The notes under the pieces: generated by a model
The model's input: only the letters and a program-made list of their open reading frames with translations
The model's database searches: none
What the model was told of the DNA's origin: nothing
Shown here: positions 45,488-54,407 of the stretch, piece by piece
Position numbering within the stretch: the first letter of the stretch is position 1
Layout: each line of letters begins with the position of its first letter
Position numbers and translations under genes: made by a program
Origin: Pseudomonas sp. SCB32
Lineage (GTDB): Bacteria; Pseudomonadota; Gammaproteobacteria; Pseudomonadales; Pseudomonadaceae
DNA length: 64,000 nt
Reading direction: 5' to 3'
Assembly (NCBI RefSeq): GCF_009189165.1
Contig: NZ_CP045118.1
Span: 4,278,001-4,342,000 of the forward strand

Positions 45488-45507
45488 TCCTCTTCCACAC
45501 CCGACAC

Positions 45508-46275
45508 TCAGTCGAGGTAGATCATCTTGCACGCCATGCCACCGTCGATCACCAGCTCTTGGCCAGTGACGAAGCCGGCGCTTTCGCCGATCAGCCAGGA
45601 GACCGCCGCTGCGACATCCTCCACCGTCCCGACCCGGCCGACCAGGTGCTGGTCATGGTCCAGTTCAGTGAGCGGCTCGGCTTCGCGGGCACGCAGGTCG
45701 CGGGCATCGATCCAGCCGGGGGAAATGGCGTTGACGCGAATGTCCGGCCCCAGGCTGCTGGCCAGGGCATGGGTCAGCGACAACAGCCCACCCTTGCTCG
45801 CGGCGTAGGCTTCGGAGTTCGGCTCGGACTGGTGGGCCCGGGTCGACGCGATGTTGACGATGCAGCCGTTGTGCGCACGCAGGTACGGAGCCGAGTGCTT
45901 GGCCAGCAGCATCGGGCCGGTGAGGTTCACTGCCAGGGAGCGGTTCCACTCGTTCAGGCCCAGGCCTTCCAGTGGCGTATTGTGCGGACGGGAGATGGCA
46001 GCGTTGCTCACCACCGCATCGAGGCGACCGTACTGGCCGATCACCTCGGCGACCGCCGCTGCCACCTGCGCCTCGTTGGCCACGTCCAGCGCCACGAAGC
46101 CGGCTCGCTCGCCCAACGCCTGGGCCACTTTCGGCCCGCGCTCGCGATCGATGTCCGCCAGCACCACCTGCCAGCCCTCGGCGATCAGCCAGGCGCTGAC
46201 GCCCAGGCCGATGCCGCGCGCCGCACCCGTCACCAGGGCGACGCGGCCGTTACCGAAGATATCAGTCGCGCTCAC
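45508..46275 (-). CDS. short-chain dehydrogenase/reductase (PA3106-like)
   Basis: 255 residues starting at GTG 46275, which overlaps the metZ TGA as GTGA. The Rossmann glycine motif is [10 protein letters not shown] near the N-terminus, followed by VVSNAAIS, the catalytic Ser in NIASTRA and the Y-x3-K in AYAASKGG. It is an SDR oxidoreductase, NAD(P) specificity not settled. Position after metZ and purF matches PA3106. It is the last gene of a purF-metZ-SDR operon. Confidence 0.92.
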   Translation of the reverse strand: MSATDIFGNGRVALVTGAARGIGLGVSAWLIAEGWQVVLADIDRERGPKVAQALGERAGFVALDVANEAQVAAAVAEVIGQYGRLDAVVSNAAISRPHNTPLEGLGLNEWNRSLAVNLTGPMLLAKHSAPYLRAHNGCIVNIASTRAHQSEPNSEAYAASKGGLLSLTHALASSLGPDIRVNAISPGWIDARDLRAREAEPLTELDHDQHLVGRVGTVEDVAAAVSWLIGESAGFVTGQELVIDGGMACKMIYLD

Positions 46276-47483
46276 AGGGCAGCCAGACCCCGCGCCAGGT
46301 CGGCCGTGATGTCGGCGACATCCTCCAGGCCCACGGCAACGCGGATCAGGTTGTCACGGATACCGGCGTTCTCGCGCTCCTGCGGCGACAGGCGCCCGTG
46401 GGAGGTGGTCGCCGGGTGCGCGATGGTGGTCTTGGTGTCACCCAGGTTGGTGGTGATGGAGATCATCCGGGTGGCATCGATGCAGCGCCAGGCTGCTGCC
46501 TTGTCGCCCTTCACCTCGAAGCTCACCACCGCGCCGAAGCCCTTCTGCTGACGCTTGGCCAGCTCGTGCTGCGGATGGCTCGGCAGGCCCGCGTAGTACA
46601 CGCGCTCCACGCCCGGCTGCTGCTCCAGCCACTCGGCGACCTGCTGGGCCGAGGCACTGTGGGCCTGCATGCGCACGCGCAGAGTTTCCAGACCCTTGAT
46701 GAAGATCCAGGCGTTGAACGGGCTCAGGGTCGGGCCGGCGGTACGCAGGAAGCCGACAACGGGCTCCATCTGCGCGCGGCGACCGGCGACAACGCCGCCC
46801 ATGGTACGACCCTGGCCGTCGATGTACTTGGTCGCCGAGTGGATCACCACATCCGCGCCCAGCTTCAGCGGCTGCTGCAGCGCCGGGGTGCAGAAGCAGT
46901 TGTCCACCGCCAGCAGCGCGCCCTTGGCGTGGGCGATATCGGCCAGCGCAGCGATATCCACCAACTCGGCCAGCGGGTTGGACGGCGACTCGACGAAGAA
47001 CAGCTTGGTGTTCGGCTTGCAGGCCGCTTCCCAGGCCTTCAGGTCACTCAGCGGCGGGTAGTCCACCTGGATGCCGAAGCGCTTGAAGTACTTCTCGAAC
47101 AGGCTGATGGTCGAGCCGAACACGCTGCGGGAGACCAGCACGTGGTCGCCGGCACTGCACAGGCTCATCACCAGGGAAAGGATCGCCGACATGCCGGTGG
47201 AGGTGGCCACCGCCTGCTCGGCGCCTTCCAGCGCGGCGATGCGCTCCTCGAAGGTACGCACCGTGGGGTTGGTGTAGCGCGAGTAGACGTTGCCCGGCAC
47301 TTCACCGGCGAAACGCGCGGCCGCATCGGCGGCGCTACGGAACACGTAGCTGGAGGTGGTGAACAGGCCTTCGCCGTGTTCAGCCTCCGGGGTGCGACGC
47401 TGGCCGGCGCGCACCGCGAGGGTATCGAAACCGACGCCCTCCAGATCGCTGTCCAGCCGACCGGCTTCCCAATCCTGAGCCAT
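46272..47483 (-). CDS. metZ: O-succinylhomoserine sulfhydrylase
   Basis: 403 residues, matching the P. aeruginosa enzyme length. A Cys/Met-metabolism PLP enzyme: the PLP lysine is Lys219 in [12 protein letters not shown], with [20 protein letters not shown] and VAVDN-type core motifs nearby. It condenses O-succinylhomoserine with sulfide to homocysteine in methionine synthesis. purF ends 33 bp upstream and the SDR start overlaps its stop, so all three are co-transcribed. Confidence 0.96.
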   Translation of the reverse strand: MAQDWEAGRLDSDLEGVGFDTLAVRAGQRRTPEAEHGEGLFTTSSYVFRSAADAAARFAGEVPGNVYSRYTNPTVRTFEERIAALEGAEQAVATSTGMSAILSLVMSLCSAGDHVLVSRSVFGSTISLFEKYFKRFGIQVDYPPLSDLKAWEAACKPNTKLFFVESPSNPLAELVDIAALADIAHAKGALLAVDNCFCTPALQQPLKLGADVVIHSATKYIDGQGRTMGGVVAGRRAQMEPVVGFLRTAGPTLSPFNAWIFIKGLETLRVRMQAHSASAQQVAEWLEQQPGVERVYYAGLPSHPQHELAKRQQKGFGAVVSFEVKGDKAAAWRCIDATRMISITTNLGDTKTTIAHPATTSHGRLSPQERENAGIRDNLIRVAVGLEDVADITADLARGLAAL

Positions 47484-47515
47484 GCCCTGCTCTCCCCTAT
47501 TCGTTTCTGAATCAG

Positions 47516-49021
47516 TCAGTCGTTGTACAGATCGATGATGGCGCTTACCGCGGCACCCTTGGTCTTGGTCGCGTCGTTGCGCGCCTGCTCGATCTTGTTC
47601 AGATAGGCTTCGTCGACGTCACCGGTGACGTATTCACCGTTGAACACGGCGCAGTCGAAGTGCTCGATCTTGATCTTGCCGCCCTCGGTGGATTCGATCA
47701 GGTCCTGCAGGTCCTGATACACCAGCCAGTCGGCGCCGATCAGCTCGCAGACCTCTTCGGTGCTGCGGTTGTGGGCGATCAGCTCGTGGGCGCTCGGCAT
47801 GTCGATGCCATAGACGTTGGGGTAACGCACGGCTGGGGCGGCGGAGCAGAAGTAGACGTTCTTCGCGCCGGCCTCACGGGCCATCTGGATGATCTGCTTG
47901 CAGGTGGTGCCACGGACGATGGAGTCGTCCACCAGCATCACGTTCTTGCCGCGGAATTCCAGCTCGATGGCATTGAGCTTCTGGCGAACCGACTTCTTGC
48001 GCGCGGCCTGGCCGGGCATGATGAAGGTACGGCCGATGTAGCGGTTCTTCACGAAGCCTTCGCGGAACTTCACGCCCAGGCGGTTGGCCAGCTCCAGCGC
48101 GGCGGTACGGCTGGTGTCCGGGATCGGGATGACCACGTCGATGTCGTGATCCGGACGCTCGCGCATGATCTTGTCGGCCAGCTTCTCGCCCATGCGCAGG
48201 CGCGCCTTGTAGACCGAGATGCCGTCCATGATCGAGTCCGGACGCGCCAGGTAGACGTGCTCGAAGATGCACGGGGCGTACTGCGGGTTGGCCGCGCACT
48301 GGCGGGTGAACAGCTTGCCGTCTTCGGTGATGTACACCGCTTCGCCCGGCGCCAGGTCGCGGATCAGGGTGAAGCCGAGAACGTCCAGGGCCACGCTTTC
48401 CGAGGCGATCATGTATTCCACGCCGTTCTCGGTGTGGCGCTGGCCGAAGACGATCGGGCGGATCGCATGGGGGTCGCGGAAGCCGACGATGCCGTAGCCG
48501 GTGATCATCGCCACCACGGCGTAGCCACCGACGCAGCGGGCATGCACGCCAGCCACAGCGGCGAAGACGTCTTCCTCGGTGGGCTGCAGCTTGTTGCGCA
48601 CCGCCAGCTCATGGGCGAACACGTTGAGCAACACTTCCGAGTCGGAGTTGGTGTTCACGTGGCGCAGGTCGGATTCGTAGATTTCCTTGGCCAGCTGCTC
48701 GACGTTGGTCAGGTTGCCGTTGTGCGCCAGGGTGATGCCGTAAGGCGAGTTCACGTAGAACGGCTGCGCCTCGGCAGAGCTGGAGCTGCCCGCGGTCGGG
48801 TAGCGCACGTGGCCAATACCGATCTTGCCGACCAGGCGCTGCATGTGACGCTGCTGGAAGACGTCACGGACCAGGCCGTTGTCCTTGCGCAGGTACAGGC
48901 GGTCATCCTGACAGGTGACGATCCCCGCAGCGTCCTGGCCACGATGCTGGAGAACGGTGAGCGCGTCATAGAGCGCCTGATTGACGTTCGACTTGCCCAC
49001 GATACCGACGATGCCACACAT
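47516..49021 (-). CDS. purF: amidophosphoribosyltransferase
   Basis: Start [15 protein letters not shown] at 49021 gives 501 residues, the known length; an in-frame start at 49030 would add three residues and displace the N-terminal Cys. The nucleophile for glutamine hydrolysis is the Cys right after Met, which must be exposed after Met removal. The PRPP-binding motif is [18 protein letters not shown]. It makes phosphoribosylamine, the first committed step of purine synthesis. cvpA lies upstream, as in many gamma-proteobacteria. Confidence 0.97.
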   Translation of the reverse strand: MCGIVGIVGKSNVNQALYDALTVLQHRGQDAAGIVTCQDDRLYLRKDNGLVRDVFQQRHMQRLVGKIGIGHVRYPTAGSSSSAEAQPFYVNSPYGITLAHNGNLTNVEQLAKEIYESDLRHVNTNSDSEVLLNVFAHELAVRNKLQPTEEDVFAAVAGVHARCVGGYAVVAMITGYGIVGFRDPHAIRPIVFGQRHTENGVEYMIASESVALDVLGFTLIRDLAPGEAVYITEDGKLFTRQCAANPQYAPCIFEHVYLARPDSIMDGISVYKARLRMGEKLADKIMRERPDHDIDVVIPIPDTSRTAALELANRLGVKFREGFVKNRYIGRTFIMPGQAARKKSVRQKLNAIELEFRGKNVMLVDDSIVRGTTCKQIIQMAREAGAKNVYFCSAAPAVRYPNVYGIDMPSAHELIAHNRSTEEVCELIGADWLVYQDLQDLIESTEGGKIKIEHFDCAVFNGEYVTGDVDEAYLNKIEQARNDATKTKGAAVSAIIDLYND

Positions 49022-49126
49022 GCGACGCAACCCCTAGTTGGTTTCAGGCTAAAACAATCCGTTACTCGGCAGTATCCACCGGACCTGCCGTTGCGGCGAC
49101 GGCTTCCCGTCGCCTCCACCCGCCCG

Positions 49127-49669
49127 TCACTGGGCCGGCAGCAAAGTACCCACTCCGGACGGCGGAGCAATGGTAACGCCGGACATCCAGTGCCCGGCAA
49201 AAGTCAGAATGGTGTTCTTCGACCAGTCGGCGACGATCAGGAAGTGTGGCAGCAGCACCGATTGCTGCCACCACGGGTCCTGTTGCACCGGAGCAAGGCT
49301 CAGCAGGCCGACCAGCAGCACCACCAGCAGCACGCCACGAGCGCCACCGAAAACCATGCCGAGCACGCGGTCGGTGCCGGACATGCCGGTCACCCGCACC
49401 AGCTCGCTGATGAGGAAATTGACGAGTGCGCCCAGCAGCAGCGTGATGACGAAAAGAATGGCGCAAGCGGCGATGACGCGCCCCGAGGGCAGCTGAATGT
49501 AGGGTGCGAGATGCTCGGCCAGCGCGCCGCCGAACATCCAGGCGACCGCACCGGCTACGATCCAGGTGACCAGCGACAGGGCTTCCTTGACGAAGCCACG
49601 ACTCAAGCTGATCAGGCTGGAAATGACGATGATGCCGATCATCGTCCAATCGACCCAGGTAAATGCCAC
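49127..49669 (-). CDS. cvpA: CvpA-family inner-membrane protein
   Basis: 180 residues with four predicted transmembrane helices, the first at about residues 6-24 (VDWTMIGIIVISSLISLSRG). The family motif GFVKEALSLVTWIV and the loop GTDRVLGMVFGGARG are present. In E. coli CvpA affects colicin V export and envelope stress resistance; its biochemical role is unknown. It lies between a SPOR-domain gene and purF, the usual arrangement. A weak hairpin (49727-49748) precedes it without a T run. Confidence 0.93.
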   Translation of the reverse strand: MAFTWVDWTMIGIIVISSLISLSRGFVKEALSLVTWIVAGAVAWMFGGALAEHLAPYIQLPSGRVIAACAILFVITLLLGALVNFLISELVRVTGMSGTDRVLGMVFGGARGVLLVVLLVGLLSLAPVQQDPWWQQSVLLPHFLIVADWSKNTILTFAGHWMSGVTIAPPSGVGTLLPAQ

Positions 49670-49773
49670 GTTGCGGCCCAGAAACGGAAAGGCCCCGCAT
49701 TTTAGCAGAGGCCTTCGATTTAGCGGAGCCCCAGTTTGACTTGGGGCTGATTGAGTCAGGCTAACGAAGCGGC

Positions 49774-50433
49774 TCAGCCGCGCTCAGGCTGGAAGCGCAC
49801 GACGAAACCGTTGAGCTTTTGCTGCTTGCCCAGCTGGTCGCGCAGGCGATCGGCCTCGGCGCGCTCCACCACCGGACCTACGAACACACGGTTCATGCCG
49901 TCGAAGCTGCGCACATAGGCGTTGTAACCCTGGCTGCGCAGCTGCTTCTGCAGCTCGTCAGCACGAGCACGGTTGGACAGGCTGGCCAACTGCACCGACC
50001 AGCTGACCGGCAGGTTGCTGGCATCCAGGCGTTGGGCTGGAGCCGGGACTGGAGCCGACGCGGGCGCTTTCGGCGCAGTGCTGGCCTGGGTCTGTACCGG
50101 CTGAGGCGCCGGGGCGGCAGGCTTGGGCGCTGGAGCTGCCGACTGGGCCGGAGCCGTTGGTACGGGGATAGACGGCGCAGGAGTCGACGGCGCAGCAGTG
50201 ACAGCTGGCTGTTCCGCGGCCTCCGCGTCTTCCGCCTGAGGCTCAGGCACCTCGGTGGGCTGTACCTCGACGCTGGGCATGGCCGGCGGCTTGGGCATTA
50301 CCGGCGCCTCGACCACGACCTGACGCATCTCGTCCTCGCGGGTAAACAGCATCGGCAGGAAGATGATGGCCAGCGCCAGCAATACCAGCGCACCGACAAC
50401 CCGCTGCTTGAGCCCCTTATCGAGCAAGGCCAT
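49774..50433 (-). CDS. SPOR-domain cell-division protein (DedD-like)
   Basis: 219 residues. A single N-terminal transmembrane helix (about 11-29, VVGALVLLALAIIFLPMLF) is followed by a long Pro/Ala-rich periplasmic linker and a C-terminal SPOR domain (about 140-215, SWSVQLASLSNRARADELQK, then VFVGPVVERAEADRLRDQL). SPOR domains bind denuded peptidoglycan at the septum; the layout matches DedD. It is located between folC and cvpA, 18 bp past the folC stop, and so belongs to the folC-accD transcript. Confidence 0.92.
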   Translation of the reverse strand: MALLDKGLKQRVVGALVLLALAIIFLPMLFTREDEMRQVVVEAPVMPKPPAMPSVEVQPTEVPEPQAEDAEAAEQPAVTAAPSTPAPSIPVPTAPAQSAAPAPKPAAPAPQPVQTQASTAPKAPASAPVPAPAQRLDASNLPVSWSVQLASLSNRARADELQKQLRSQGYNAYVRSFDGMNRVFVGPVVERAEADRLRDQLGKQQKLNGFVVRFQPERG

Positions 50434-50451
50434 GAATCACTCCCCTTTTCC

Positions 50452-51732
50452 TTATCGAGCAGCCCTGACGAGCCACTCCAGGGCATCCGCCACGCTGTAG
50501 AACGAACCGAACACCAGAATTTCGTCATCCGCCGAAGCCGCATTGCATTGCGCTTCGAGCGCCGCGGCGATGTCCGCGTGACGACTGACGCTTGCGCCAC
50601 GGGCACGCAGCGCAGCTTCCAGCTCTTCTGCCGGCCGACTGCGACCAGTGGGCAGCGGCGCGACGGCCCAATCCTGCACCAAGCCGAGCACGGGTTCCAG
50701 TACGCCGTCCAGATCCTTGTCCGCCAGCAGGCCGAACACGGCACGACGCAGGCCCTTTGGCGGCGCCGCACGCAGGCGACCGGCCAGGTACTGCGCGGCA
50801 TGCGGATTGTGCCCCACATCCAGCAGCAGATGGCGCTCTTCACCCTGCCAGTGCACCGTGCGACGATCCAGGCGCCCGGTGACGTGGGTGCGCTGCAAGG
50901 CGGCGACCAGTTGCTCCGGCTGCCATGGCATGTCCATCAGCGCATAGACCTGCAAGGCCAGCGCCGCGTTCTCCATCGGCAGATCGAGTTGCGGCAGGTT
51001 ATGCAGCGCCAAAGCCTCCCCGGCGGCGTTGCGACCGCGCCAATGCCAGTCGCCCTCACCCAGCGCCAGGTCGAAATCGCGACCGCGCAAGACCAGCGGC
51101 GATCCGAGCTTGCGCGCCTGCTCCATGATCGGCGCTGGCGGCTCCAGGTCGCCACACACGGCAGGCTTGCCGGCGCGGAAGATACCAGCCTTCTCGAAGG
51201 CCACGCTTTCGCGGGTGTCGCCCAGCCAGTCGGCGTGATCGATACCGATGCTGGTGACCACGGCGACATCGGAGCCGACCAGGTTCACCGCATCCAGGCG
51301 GCCGCCGAGACCGACTTCCAGCACCACGGCATCGAGGCCGGCGCGCTCGAACAGCCAGAAGGCCGCGAGGGTGCCCATTTCGAAGTAGGTCAGGGAGATT
51401 TCGCCACGCGCCGCCTCGACGGCGGCGAAGGCCTCACAGAGCGCTTCATCGCTGGCTTCGACACTTTCGATGAGCACGCGCTCGTTGTAGCGCAGCAGGT
51501 GCGGCGAGCTGTACACGCCGACCCGCAGGCCCTGCTCGCCGAGCAGGGCGGCGAGGAAGGCGCAGGTGGAACCCTTGCCGTTGGTGCCGGTGACGGTCAC
51601 CACGCGGGGCGCGGGACGCCCCAGCCCAAGCCGGCCGGCTACCTCACGGGAGCGGTCCAGCCCCATGTCGATTGCCGTGGGGTGGAGTTGTTCGAGATAG
51701 CTGAGCCAGTCGGCAAGGGTACGTTGGGTCAT
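50452..51732 (-). CDS. folC: dihydrofolate synthase / folylpolyglutamate synthase
   Basis: 426 residues. The Mur-ligase ATP-binding loop [20 protein letters not shown] is at about residues 43-62, with [17 protein letters not shown] and GIDHADWLG further on. The enzyme adds glutamate to dihydropteroate and extends folate polyglutamates. It overlaps the accD stop region by 4 bp (51729-51732), indicating coupled expression of folate and fatty-acid genes, as in E. coli. Confidence 0.96.
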   Translation of the reverse strand: MTQRTLADWLSYLEQLHPTAIDMGLDRSREVAGRLGLGRPAPRVVTVTGTNGKGSTCAFLAALLGEQGLRVGVYSSPHLLRYNERVLIESVEASDEALCEAFAAVEAARGEISLTYFEMGTLAAFWLFERAGLDAVVLEVGLGGRLDAVNLVGSDVAVVTSIGIDHADWLGDTRESVAFEKAGIFRAGKPAVCGDLEPPAPIMEQARKLGSPLVLRGRDFDLALGEGDWHWRGRNAAGEALALHNLPQLDLPMENAALALQVYALMDMPWQPEQLVAALQRTHVTGRLDRRTVHWQGEERHLLLDVGHNPHAAQYLAGRLRAAPPKGLRRAVFGLLADKDLDGVLEPVLGLVQDWAVAPLPTGRSRPAEELEAALRARGASVSRHADIAAALEAQCNAASADDEILVFGSFYSVADALEWLVRAAR

Positions 51733-52604
51733 CCTGCGAGGGCGGCACTTGGAGTGTGGGTGAACTTGGCCAGCAGCTTGGCCAGCCGCTCGCGCATTTC
51801 GGAGCGGTGAATGATCATGTCGATGGCGCCGTGCTCCAGCAGGAACTCACTGCGCTGGAAGCCTTCAGGCAGCTTCTCGCGCACGGTCTGCTCGATCACG
51901 CGCGGGCCGGCGAAGCCGATCAGGGCGCGCGGCTCGCCGACGATCACATCGCCAAGCATCGCCAGACTGGCGGACACGCCGCCATAGACCGGGTCGGTCA
52001 GCACGGAAATGAACGGAATACCCTCTTCGCGCAGACGGGCCAGCGCGGCGGAGGTCTTGGCCATCTGCATCAGGGAGATCAGGGCTTCCTGCATGCGCGC
52101 ACCGCCCGAGGCGGAGAAGCAAATCATCGGGCAACGGTTTTCCAGCGCGTAGTTGGCGGCACGCACGAAGCGCTCGCCGACGATGGAGCCCATGGAGCCG
52201 CCCATGAAGGAGAACTCGAAGGCACTGGCCACTACCGGCATGCCCATCAGCTTGCCACTCATGGAGATCAGCGCGTCCTTCTCGCCAGTGTCTTTCTGCG
52301 CGGCGGTCAGGCGGTCCTTGTACTTCTTGCTGTCGCGGAACTTCAGACGATCCACCGGCTCCAGCTCGGCGCCGAGTTCTGCGCGGCCGTCGGCATCAAG
52401 GAAGATGTCCAGGCGGGCACGGGCGCCGATGCGCATGTGGTGATCGCACTTCGGGCAGACGTCCAGGGTCTTTTCCAGCTCGGGACGGTACAGCACCGCT
52501 TCGCAGGACGGGCACTTGTGCCACAGGCCTTCCGGAACCGAGCTCTTCTTCGCCTCGGAACGCATGATGGAAGGGATCAGCTTGTCTACCAGCCAGTTGC
52601 TCAT
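51729..52604 (-). CDS. accD: acetyl-CoA carboxylase, carboxyltransferase beta subunit
   Basis: 291 residues. The N-terminal four-Cys zinc finger is CPSC with CPKC 19 residues later (about 31-53). The carboxyltransferase core shows [18 protein letters not shown] and [20 protein letters not shown]. With AccA it transfers the carboxyl group from biotin to acetyl-CoA to start fatty-acid synthesis. The 245-bp spacer to trpF (52605-52849) has no gene I can support. Confidence 0.97.
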   Translation of the reverse strand: MSNWLVDKLIPSIMRSEAKKSSVPEGLWHKCPSCEAVLYRPELEKTLDVCPKCDHHMRIGARARLDIFLDADGRAELGAELEPVDRLKFRDSKKYKDRLTAAQKDTGEKDALISMSGKLMGMPVVASAFEFSFMGGSMGSIVGERFVRAANYALENRCPMICFSASGGARMQEALISLMQMAKTSAALARLREEGIPFISVLTDPVYGGVSASLAMLGDVIVGEPRALIGFAGPRVIEQTVREKLPEGFQRSEFLLEHGAIDMIIHRSEMRERLAKLLAKFTHTPSAALAG

Positions 52605-52849
52605 GCTCTCGTCTCCAGTGCAGGGGCACGGCCTGAAGCCACGCGCGTGTCCCTGAGCAAATTCATCGTCGCGGTTCCGGCCTCAAGACCCGAACCCCTC
52701 GCAAACACAGGCGCCGCCGGAAGCGTCGCCATGAATACACCACTCGATACGGGGCGCCAGCGGCTTGCACCGACGACTCCCAGCGCTGCCAGGCAGCGAT
52801 TGGGTAGTGGACGGCGGCAGCTCGCTCGTCGTCACATGAAGATTCCGCA

Positions 52850-53473
52850 TCACGCCACCGACCGGCATTGAGCGATGAAGTCGCGGATCTTCTGCGCGTC
52901 CTTGATGCCCTTGCTGGCTTCCACACCGCCACTGACATCCACCGCGTAGGGACGCACCTGAACGATGGCATCAGCCACGTTCTCGGGCGTCAGCCCACCC
53001 GCCAGGATCAGCGGTCGATCCACGCTTTTCGGCACCAGTGACCAGTCGAACGCCTGGCCGGTTCCGCCGGGCACGCCTTCCACGTAGGTATCCAGCAGGA
53101 AACCGCTGGCCTGCGGGTACTTCGCGATCTGCGCCGCCACATCGTCACCCGGCTTCACGCGCAGGGCCTTAAGATAGCGTTTGTGCCAGCCGGAGCAGGC
53201 TTCAGGCGTCTCGTCACCATGGAACTGCAGGACGTCCAGCGGCACCGCATCGAGGATCTCCCCCAACTCGCAACGACTGGCATCGACGAACAGGCCGACG
53301 GTGCTGACGAAGGGCGGCAACGCAGCAATGATCGCCCGCGCCTGCTGGATGCTGACTGCGCGCGGGCTCTTGGCGTAGAACACCAGCCCGATCGCGTCGG
53401 CGCCGGCCTCGGCGGCGGCGAGGGCATCCTCGACACGGGTAATACCGCAGATTTTGATGCGAACGGCGGACAA
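52850..53473 (-). CDS. trpF: phosphoribosylanthranilate isomerase
   Basis: The likely start is TTG 53473, giving 207 residues beginning (M)[17 protein letters not shown], with GAAGG ten bases upstream; the open frame reaches 53515 with no better ATG. The catalytic Cys is in KICGIT and the general-acid Asp follows later; [10 protein letters not shown] and [10 protein letters not shown] are the phosphate-binding loops of the TIM barrel. It carries out the third step of tryptophan synthesis. It is 57 bp from truA. Confidence 0.95.
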   Translation of the reverse strand: MSAVRIKICGITRVEDALAAAEAGADAIGLVFYAKSPRAVSIQQARAIIAALPPFVSTVGLFVDASRCELGEILDAVPLDVLQFHGDETPEACSGWHKRYLKALRVKPGDDVAAQIAKYPQASGFLLDTYVEGVPGGTGQAFDWSLVPKSVDRPLILAGGLTPENVADAIVQVRPYAVDVSGGVEASKGIKDAQKIRDFIAQCRSVA

Positions 53474-53530
53474 GATGCAGTAACCTTCAGGCAAGTGATC
53501 GATCGATGGTAGCAAATGCCCCTGGCATCG

Positions 53531-54388
53531 TCAGCCAAGGATATCGGGCAAACTTGAAAGGAAATGTGGCCCCAGGTAGCGCTCGGGCAACTCGAACTCC
53601 TCCGGGTACTCCACGCGCACCAGATAGAGCCCGTACGGGTGCGCGGTGACGCCACCGGCCCGCCGGTCGCGCGCCGCCAGCACTTCTGCAGCCCACTCCA
53701 GCGGACGCTCCCCGGCGCCGATGGTCATCAGCACGCCCGCGAAGTTGCGCACCATATGGTGCAGGAATGCGTTGGCGCGGATATCCAGGACGATGAAGCG
53801 GCCATGCTCGATCACCTCCAGGTGATGCACGGTCTTTACCGGCGATTTGGCCTGGCACTGCACGGCACGGAACGAGGTGAAGTCATGGGTGCCGACCAAC
53901 GCCTTCGCCGCTTCGCGCATGCGCGAAACGTCCAGCGGACGGTGGTTCCAGGTGACCTCCTCGGACTGGTGCGCCGGGCGGATCTGGTCGTTGTAGATCA
54001 CATAGCGGTAACGCCGCGCCATGGCGGTGAAGCGCGCATGGAAATGCGCGGGCATCACCTTCGCCCAGGTCACGCTGATGTCGGCCGGCAGGTTGGCATT
54101 GCTGCCCATGATCCAGGCTTTCAGCGGGCGCTCGACAGTCGTGTCGAAGTGCACGACCTGGCCGCTGGCATGCACTGCGGCATCGGTGCGCCCGGCACAG
54201 AGGACGGACACGGGCCCGTCGGCCACTTTCGACAGGGCTTTTTCCAGCGCGGCCTGCACCGAAGGCACGCCGTCTTCCTGGCGTTGCCAACCGCGATAAC
54301 GCGCACCTTTGTATTCGACGCCCAGGGCAATCCTGGAAACGCCAGCGGCAGCCACTTCGGCTGCCGCTTGGGGTATAGCTTCACTCAT
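53531..54388 (-). CDS. truA: tRNA pseudouridine(38-40) synthase
   Basis: 285 residues. The catalytic Asp69 lies in CAGRTDAAVHASGQVVHFD, and RRYRYVIYND is the characteristic second motif. TruA modifies U38-40 in the anticodon stem of many tRNAs. The N-terminus (MSEAIPQAAAEVAAAG) carries a short extension before the domain. It lies 19 bp downstream of fimV, with which it is likely co-transcribed. Confidence 0.96.
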   Translation of the reverse strand: MSEAIPQAAAEVAAAGVSRIALGVEYKGARYRGWQRQEDGVPSVQAALEKALSKVADGPVSVLCAGRTDAAVHASGQVVHFDTTVERPLKAWIMGSNANLPADISVTWAKVMPAHFHARFTAMARRYRYVIYNDQIRPAHQSEEVTWNHRPLDVSRMREAAKALVGTHDFTSFRAVQCQAKSPVKTVHHLEVIEHGRFIVLDIRANAFLHHMVRNFAGVLMTIGAGERPLEWAAEVLAARDRRAGGVTAHPYGLYLVRVEYPEEFELPERYLGPHFLSSLPDILG

Positions 54389-54407
54389 CTATCTGGAGCC
54401 TTCCGGC

